DNA of 64,000 bases from Actinomycetes bacterium (GTDB lineage Bacteria; Actinomycetota; Acidimicrobiia; Acidimicrobiales; RAAP-2): positions 17,757 to 81,756 of the forward strand of contig JAJZDI010000012.1 in assembly GCA_021806045.1 (NCBI GenBank), given 5' to 3'. Both the position numbers and the translations under genes were made by a program. Positions 59,694-64,000 of the stretch are shown one piece after another (position 1 is the first letter of the stretch; each line of letters starts with the position of its first letter). The notes beneath the pieces are model-generated. The model saw only the letters and a list, made by a program, of their open reading frames with translations. It did not search any database and was not told where the DNA came from.

Positions 59694-62147
59694 TCAGATG
59701 TACTCGCGCCGGCGCATCCAGACCAGGGTGAACCACCCGATCACCGGCGGGATGTAGGAGGTGAAGAGCCGCTGGACGAACACGGCGGCCACCGCCTCGT
59801 CCTGAGGGACGCCGGCCGACGTGAGCGCCAGGATCATCCCCGCCTCCACCACCCCCACGCCGCCGGGGACGGGAGAGGCGCCGCCGAGCACGCCCGCCGC
59901 GGTGATGGCGACGAGCAGCGTGGCCAGCGAGAGGTGGGCGCCGAAGGAGCGCAGTGACGCGCTGAGGGCCAGCGCCACCAGGAGCTGGAGGGCGAGTGAC
60001 CCGCCGAACATCTGCACCAGGTTGCGGGGTCGGCGGCTGAGCGCCACCAACTGGTCCCGCACGTCCGTGAGCTTCGGCCGCAGCCGGTCCCGGGCCAGGC
60101 GCCGTAGGCGCGGGACGGCCAGCACCACGCCGGCCAGCACACCGACGGCCGCCACCACCAGGATCACGAGCCACACCAGGTGGGCATGGCCTCCCGACGG
60201 GGAGGACGTGACATGGAACGATCGCAGGCCGAAGGGGAGGGCCACGAGGAACAGTGCTCCCTTGACGATCCAGCTGACCGTTGAGACCAGCACCCCCGAG
60301 CTGACGGCGACGGTGGCGTCGATGCCCTGCTGCTGGAAGAAGCGCACGCGGGTGGCGATCTCCCCCATGGTGCCCCCGGCCAGGTTGACGAAGTCGTTGG
60401 CCAGGTCGAGCGCCATCAGCCGCCCGAAGGGGAGGGGCTGGAGTACGGCACCCTGGGCCTGGATCGCCTGGGCCGGGTAGGTGGCCACCGTGACCAGCAC
60501 CACCGCCACCACGAAGCCCCAGTCGGCCCCGGCGATGGTGCCGAACGACTTCCCCACGTTGACGAACACACCGAGCAGGGCCCACCCGCCGACGAGGGTG
60601 CCGATCACCAGCGCCAGGTTCACCCAGCTCAGACGGCGCGTCTCCACCAGCTTGGGCACCTCGACCCCCACCCGCCCCGCCCCTGCGACCCGGAGGGCGG
60701 TCAGCTCCTCCTTCCGGCCCCGGTAGCGGGCCGCCAACGCGGGCGGGAGGGCTGCCCGCTGCAGCAGGGGCAGCGCGCCGGTCAGGACCTCAGGCCCCAG
60801 CTGGGCCACGGCGGCGTCGACCGCCGGCTCCGGCCCGACGGCCAGGCAGAGGGCGGCCAGCAGGCAGGCGACGTCCCGATCGAGTTGGGGATCGGTGGCG
60901 TCCGACACCGCCAGGCGGAAGTCGACGAAGCCGGCGTCGTCCCCGTCGATCACCACGGTGTCGGGGCCGATGGCCCCGTGGGCGACGCGCGCGGCGCGCA
61001 ACCGCGCCACCTGGGCGAACGCCGCACCCACCGCCATCGGCGACAGCGCCGCAGGGACCGGCACCCGCGTCGATCTCCCCGCCGCGCCGGGCGACTGGCC
61101 CGACCCCAGCCACGCGGCGAGGGTGTCGCCGGGGGGTGGCCGGGTGGCCAGCACGGCGTCGCCGCCCGGACCGGCGCGGCCCGCGTCGACGACCTCGGGG
61201 ACCCGGGCGCCCCGGCGACCGGCGAGGAGCGTCAGGTAGGCCTCGTGCTCCACCTGCTGGAGGCGGGTCAGGGTCAGCATCGGCCCCGAATCGCGGTAGA
61301 AGGCGAACCGGAACGCCTTGGCGAAGAGCTGGGCGTCGCGTGCGTCACGGCCGTAGACGGAGACATCGAGGGGGGCGCCATCCACGTCCGTCGTGTAGCG
61401 GGCGACGCCCCACACCTGGACGGAGACGGGAATGACGGGTCCGGCCCCGATGCCCATGCCGGCGAGGAGGGCCCGCACCTCCGGGCCCGACAGCAGGCCG
61501 AGGGGGGTGCCGACGGCCAGCCGGACGGCGGCGGCCACCCCCCAGCCCAGGGCCACGCCGGCCAGCACGCTCAGGACCAGCCCGCTCCCGTTGACCACCG
61601 CGGCGACGGTGGCCAGGCCGGCTGCGGAGACGACCACGCGCTGGACGCCCCGGGCCAGGTACGGCACGGCGACCAGTGCGGCTGCCGAAGCGGCCGCCAC
61701 CCGGGCCTGGGGATAGTGGAGGTCGACGTGGACCAGCGCCGACCCGTGGAGGTTGCCGACGTCCGGGCCGGCGGCCGTCCGGATCACGATCGCCGCCACC
61801 CACGCCCCCGACGCGGCGAGCACCACGTCGCGGGCCAGGGCGATCCGTCGCGCGGCGAGGGCGATCGCGGCCGTCGCCACCACCACGCCGGCCGTCCCCG
61901 CCCACCACACCAGGGTCACGAGCCAACGCACGCCGGACGGCGGCGGGAAGACGAACCCGACGACCGCGCCCTCGAAGCGAGGTCCGGAGGCGAGCACGGC
62001 CCAGCACCCGATCACCACCGCCGTGGCCGTGGCCAGCCGGGCCGCATCCGTCCCGCGACGGCGGGTGGCACCGTCACCGTCCGGGGCGAGCACGGCGGCC
62101 CGCCACGGCCGGCGGGCCGGCTGCACGTGCACGGCCGATCCGGCCAC
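59694..62147 (-). CDS. Large membrane protein: PAP2-like + kinase-like + LPG-synthase-TM (UPF0104) fusion
   Basis: An 817-aa protein in three parts. The N-terminal hydrophobic region (about 35-245) has several helices, a YPQARVAAASA element and HVDLHYPQ near the middle. A soluble middle region (about 260-500) has kinase-like traces: DVSVYGRDARDAQLFAK, VEHEAYLTLLAGRRGARVPEV, and HGAIGPDTVVIDGDDAGFVDFRLA in place of the HxDxxxxN/DFG loop. The C-terminal UPF0104/LPG_synthase_TM region (about 515-810) has NDFVNLAGGTMGEIATRVRFFQQQG and ASPVPGGVGVVEAGMILALTSAG. Such fusions occur in actinomycetes and may transport or flip lipids. Catalytic kinase residues look degenerate. Confidence 0.8.
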   Translation of the reverse strand: MAGSAVHVQPARRPWRAAVLAPDGDGATRRRGTDAARLATATAVVIGCWAVLASGPRFEGAVVGFVFPPPSGVRWLVTLVWWAGTAGVVVATAAIALAARRIALARDVVLAASGAWVAAIVIRTAAGPDVGNLHGSALVHVDLHYPQARVAAASAAALVAVPYLARGVQRVVVSAAGLATVAAVVNGSGLVLSVLAGVALGWGVAAAVRLAVGTPLGLLSGPEVRALLAGMGIGAGPVIPVSVQVWGVARYTTDVDGAPLDVSVYGRDARDAQLFAKAFRFAFYRDSGPMLTLTRLQQVEHEAYLTLLAGRRGARVPEVVDAGRAGPGGDAVLATRPPPGDTLAAWLGSGQSPGAAGRSTRVPVPAALSPMAVGAAFAQVARLRAARVAHGAIGPDTVVIDGDDAGFVDFRLAVSDATDPQLDRDVACLLAALCLAVGPEPAVDAAVAQLGPEVLTGALPLLQRAALPPALAARYRGRKEELTALRVAGAGRVGVEVPKLVETRRLSWVNLALVIGTLVGGWALLGVFVNVGKSFGTIAGADWGFVVAVVLVTVATYPAQAIQAQGAVLQPLPFGRLMALDLANDFVNLAGGTMGEIATRVRFFQQQGIDATVAVSSGVLVSTVSWIVKGALFLVALPFGLRSFHVTSSPSGGHAHLVWLVILVVAAVGVLAGVVLAVPRLRRLARDRLRPKLTDVRDQLVALSRRPRNLVQMFGGSLALQLLVALALSASLRSFGAHLSLATLLVAITAAGVLGGASPVPGGVGVVEAGMILALTSAGVPQDEAVAAVFVQRLFTSYIPPVIGWFTLVWMRRREYI

Positions 62148-62169
62148 CCGCCCGCCTAGGACCGTTCGC

Positions 62170-62940
62170 TCACGGCACCCAGGTGGCCGGGCGCTTCTCC
62201 AGGTAGGCGGTGATGCCCTCCCGGGCCTCCTCGCCAGCGAACAACGACGCTGTCAGCGCTCCCGTCCAGGCGAAGGCCTCCTCCTCGGGCATCCGCGGAA
62301 CCTCGGCCAGCAGCTGCTTGGTGGCGGCCAGCGCTCCCGGCGCGCCGGCCAGCAGGTCGCCCACCACCGCGTCGACCTCGGCGTCCAGCTGGTCCCGGGG
62401 CACCGCCGCGTTGATCAGGCCGATCCGGGCCGCCTCCGGCGCCTCGAAGCGGCGACCCCGCAGGAACGCGGCCCGGGCGTCGGCGGGGCGGAGCTTGGGC
62501 AGGCACACCACGGAGATCATGGCCGGTGCGACGCCGATGCGCACCTCGGTGAAGCCGAAGAGCACGTCGTCGGCAGCCACCGCGATGTCCAGGGCCGCGG
62601 CCAGCCCCATCCCCCCGGCGACGCAGTGGCCGGCGATCCGGCCCACGTAGGGCTTGGGCGAACGCCGGAACCGGGCGAAGAGGACCCGCGGGTCGGTGGG
62701 GCTGCCCGGCTCCGGCGGCCCGCCGCCGGCCGCCTGCTCGGACAGGTCGGCGCCGGCGCAGAAGGTGGAGCCGGCATTGGTCAGCACGACCACCCGGACA
62801 CCGGGGTCGGCGTCGGCAACGTCGAGCACGGCGGTCAGTTCGGAGAGCAGTTGGCGGCTGAGCGCGTTCCGGCGCGCCTCGTCGGCCAGGGTGACGGTGA
62901 GGACCCCGCCGGACAGGTCGGACTCGACGACCGCCATCAC
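62170..62940 (-). CDS. Enoyl-CoA hydratase/isomerase family protein
   Basis: A 256-aa crotonase: VLTVTLADEARRNALSRQLLSEL, VVVLTNAGSTFCAGADLSEQ, VGRIAGHCVAGGMGLAAALDIAVAADDVLFGFTEVRIGVAPAMISV, RGRRFEAPEAARIGLINAAVP and EGITAYLEKRPATW. Both positions of the glutamate pair are not clear: GGMGLA replaces the first and GFTEVRIG carries the second. It may therefore be an isomerase-type or HMG/methylglutaconyl-type crotonase rather than a strict hydratase. The GTG at 62940 (GTGA overlap with the preceding gene) or the ATG at 62937 is the start. Confidence 0.88.
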   Translation of the reverse strand: MMAVVESDLSGGVLTVTLADEARRNALSRQLLSELTAVLDVADADPGVRVVVLTNAGSTFCAGADLSEQAAGGGPPEPGSPTDPRVLFARFRRSPKPYVGRIAGHCVAGGMGLAAALDIAVAADDVLFGFTEVRIGVAPAMISVVCLPKLRPADARAAFLRGRRFEAPEAARIGLINAAVPRDQLDAEVDAVVGDLLAGAPGALAATKQLLAEVPRMPEEEAFAWTGALTASLFAGEEAREGITAYLEKRPATWVP

Positions 62941-63728
62941 GCCCCCTCGGGGGCGGGGCCGAGCGTCGGGGGGCCGGCGAAGGCCTGCGCCCGCAGCAGC
63001 CAGTGCCGACCCAGGTCGCCGGCGACCAGGTCCGTGTCATCGAGGTGGCGCCGTTGGGTGACGACCAGGCAGAACTCCTCCGCTGACCCCCGGATGACGT
63101 CATCGGCGTCCTCCGGGCCCCACGCCCACGTGGCCCCGGACGGCGCCACCAGCTCCAGGCGCACCGTGCCGGCCGGCGGCTCCTCGCCCCGCACCGCGTA
63201 CGACCAGCCCCGGGTGATGTAACCGAGCTGGGCGATGTGGCGGAGGCGGTCGGTGGGCTGCCGGGTGGCACCCACCGCCTCGACGACGTCGGCGCCGTGG
63301 GCCCACACCTCCATCAGGCGGGCGGTGAGGAACGACTTGGCCCCCATCGGCGGCCCGTACCAGTCGACACGGTCCCCCTCGGTCAGGGTGGCCGCCGCCC
63401 CGGCCAGGGCGGCCCGGCCCGCACGCCACTCGGCCAGGAGCGCTCCGGGATCGAGGGCCCGGTAGGCACCCAGGGTGAACTCGTCCGGACCGACGTCGAG
63501 GGCCGCGGTGAACAGTGCCTCGACCGACGCCTTGAAGGCGTCGGGATCGGTGATGGCGGTGGCGGCCGCCCGGTCGAAGTAGGTGAGGTGCCCGATCTGG
63601 TCGGCCACCGTCCACCCCGGGCTGGGGGTGGGGAGCGCCCACTGGCCAGGGTCGAGGTCGGTGACGACGGCGTCGAGCGCGTCCTGCTCGGCGACGAGAT
63701 CGCGGCGGAGGTCGTCGAGTTCGGTCAT
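62937..63728 (-). CDS. TIGR03084-type metal-binding (maleylpyruvate isomerase N-terminal/DinB-like) protein
   Basis: A 263-aa protein: LRRDLVAEQDALDAVVTDLDPGQWALPTPSPGWTVADQIGHLTYFDRAAATAI, with the metal-ligand His in QIGHL; MGAKSFLTARLMEVWAHGADVVEAVG, with a second His in VWAHG; and a C-terminal WAWGPEDADDVIRGSAEEFCLVVTQRRHLDDTDL domain. This matches the actinobacterial TIGR03084 family, related to mycothiol-dependent maleylpyruvate isomerase. Function unknown. Both ends overlap neighbours (GTGA at 62937, ATGA at 63725), so it is translationally coupled to the TetR regulator upstream and the crotonase downstream. Confidence 0.85.
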   Translation of the reverse strand: MTELDDLRRDLVAEQDALDAVVTDLDPGQWALPTPSPGWTVADQIGHLTYFDRAAATAITDPDAFKASVEALFTAALDVGPDEFTLGAYRALDPGALLAEWRAGRAALAGAAATLTEGDRVDWYGPPMGAKSFLTARLMEVWAHGADVVEAVGATRQPTDRLRHIAQLGYITRGWSYAVRGEEPPAGTVRLELVAPSGATWAWGPEDADDVIRGSAEEFCLVVTQRRHLDDTDLVAGDLGRHWLLRAQAFAGPPTLGPAPEGA

Positions 63729-64000
63729 GGTCTCCTCCGGGGACGTGGGCGGGTCGGGGTCGGGGTCGGGGTCGGGTTCGGGTTCGGGTTCGGGGCGTCG
63801 TCGGGGTGGGCACTGCGGCCGGTGTCGCCGCCCAGGCCACGGAGCACGATCTCGACCACCTCGTCCGCTGCCTGGTGGGGTGTCGTGCGGAGGGACGGCA
63901 TGACCTCGGGGAGCGACAGCATCCGGGCCACGCTGGCCAGCACGTGGGCGACCGCCGCCGTGTCGACATCGGGGATGTCGCCGCGCTCGACGGCCAGGTC
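63725..64000 (-). CDS. TetR-like regulator, C-terminal end (partial)
   Basis: The open frame enters from beyond the window's right edge (codon boundary at 64000) and encodes the last 91 residues: ERGDIPDVDTAAVAHVLASVARMLSLPEVMPSLRTTPHQAADEVVEIVLRGLGG, typical of a TetR C-terminal ligand domain. It is followed by a low-complexity tail ([22 protein letters not shown]) encoded by hexamer repeats at about 63750-63796. The DNA-binding domain lies outside. The stop overlaps the next gene's ATG (ATGA). A regulator of the downstream TIGR03084/crotonase genes is likely. Confidence 0.65.
   Translation of the reverse strand, partial: DLAVERGDIPDVDTAAVAHVLASVARMLSLPEVMPSLRTTPHQAADEVVEIVLRGLGGDTGRSAHPDDAPNPNPNPTPTPTPTRPRPRRRP
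63750..63796 (-). repeat. Hexamer repeat coding the Pro-Asn/Pro-Thr tail
   Basis: A GGGTCG/GGGTTC hexamer repeated about seven times (plus-strand view) yields alternating Pro-Thr and Pro-Asn in the TetR tail. It is slippage-prone. Confidence 0.8.

Overview
The window is very GC-rich coding DNA, with GTG starts common and many 1-8 bp gene overlaps. The gene content points to an actinomycete, most probably class Acidimicrobiia: a split SUF Fe-S system, ethylmalonyl-CoA-pathway enzymes, many acyl-CoA enzymes, DUF1707 and DUF6941 proteins, and a homodimeric-type pyruvate dehydrogenase E1. This placement is an inference from gene content and codon style. No rRNA, tRNA, CRISPR array or insertion sequence was recognised.

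Layout. 1-8.8 kb: the 3' part of aceE, a HhH-GPD glycosylase, thiE, two paralogous membrane-anchored proteins, DUF1707, an acyl-CoA dehydrogenase, an MBL hydrolase and a glycogen-debranching-type enzyme. 8.9-17 kb: an Fe-S assembly region arranged as sufC1-sufS-(26-aa His-rich ORF)-sufU on the plus strand and sufB-(Cys-rich ORF) plus sufD-Rieske-sufC2 on the minus strand, interrupted by a dienoyl-CoA isomerase gene. 17-28 kb: oligopeptidase B, a RodZ-tail-like protein, an SDR, an epimerase-like cupin, flavin reductase, MBL hydrolase, an alpha/beta hydrolase, a 14-repeat surface protein and mutY. 27-34 kb: three probable ethylmalonyl-CoA-pathway genes (MaoC hydratase, methylsuccinyl-CoA dehydrogenase, malyl-CoA lyase) around a polyproline pilin-like protein. 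34-38 kb: a metallopeptidase-like protein, dienelactone hydrolase, NlpC/P60 hydrolase and a degenerate Lgt.

38-54 kb is a lipid/steroid/alkane catabolic region: 17beta-HSD4-type SDR, acyl-CoA synthetase, AlkB with a TetR regulator, a thioesterase, an EchA19-like hydratase and a FadA5-like thiolase. Palindromes of the form TAGAAC-NN-GTTCTA lie on promoters here. They match the mycobacterial KstR box (TNNAACNNGTTNNA), and two of the linked genes resemble KstR-regulated cholesterol side-chain genes. Between 48.2 and 52.2 kb is an accessory patch: a methyltransferase remnant, a cupin, a frameshifted SRPBCC gene, a MerR regulator, DinB and a rifampin ADP-ribosyltransferase (arr).

53.5-64 kb: an ECF sigma/anti-sigma pair, a flavoprotein disulfide reductase, a GlcD-type oxidase, a flavodoxin-like protein, an exported protein preceded by an AT-rich island, a nitrobindin-like protein, a large PAP2-like/kinase-like/LPG-synthase fusion, an enoyl-CoA hydratase, a TIGR03084 protein and the end of a TetR regulator.

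Many genes carry a -10-like hexamer (TANNNT or close) exactly 6-7 nt before the start codon and no Shine-Dalgarno sequence. This suggests widespread leaderless transcription.
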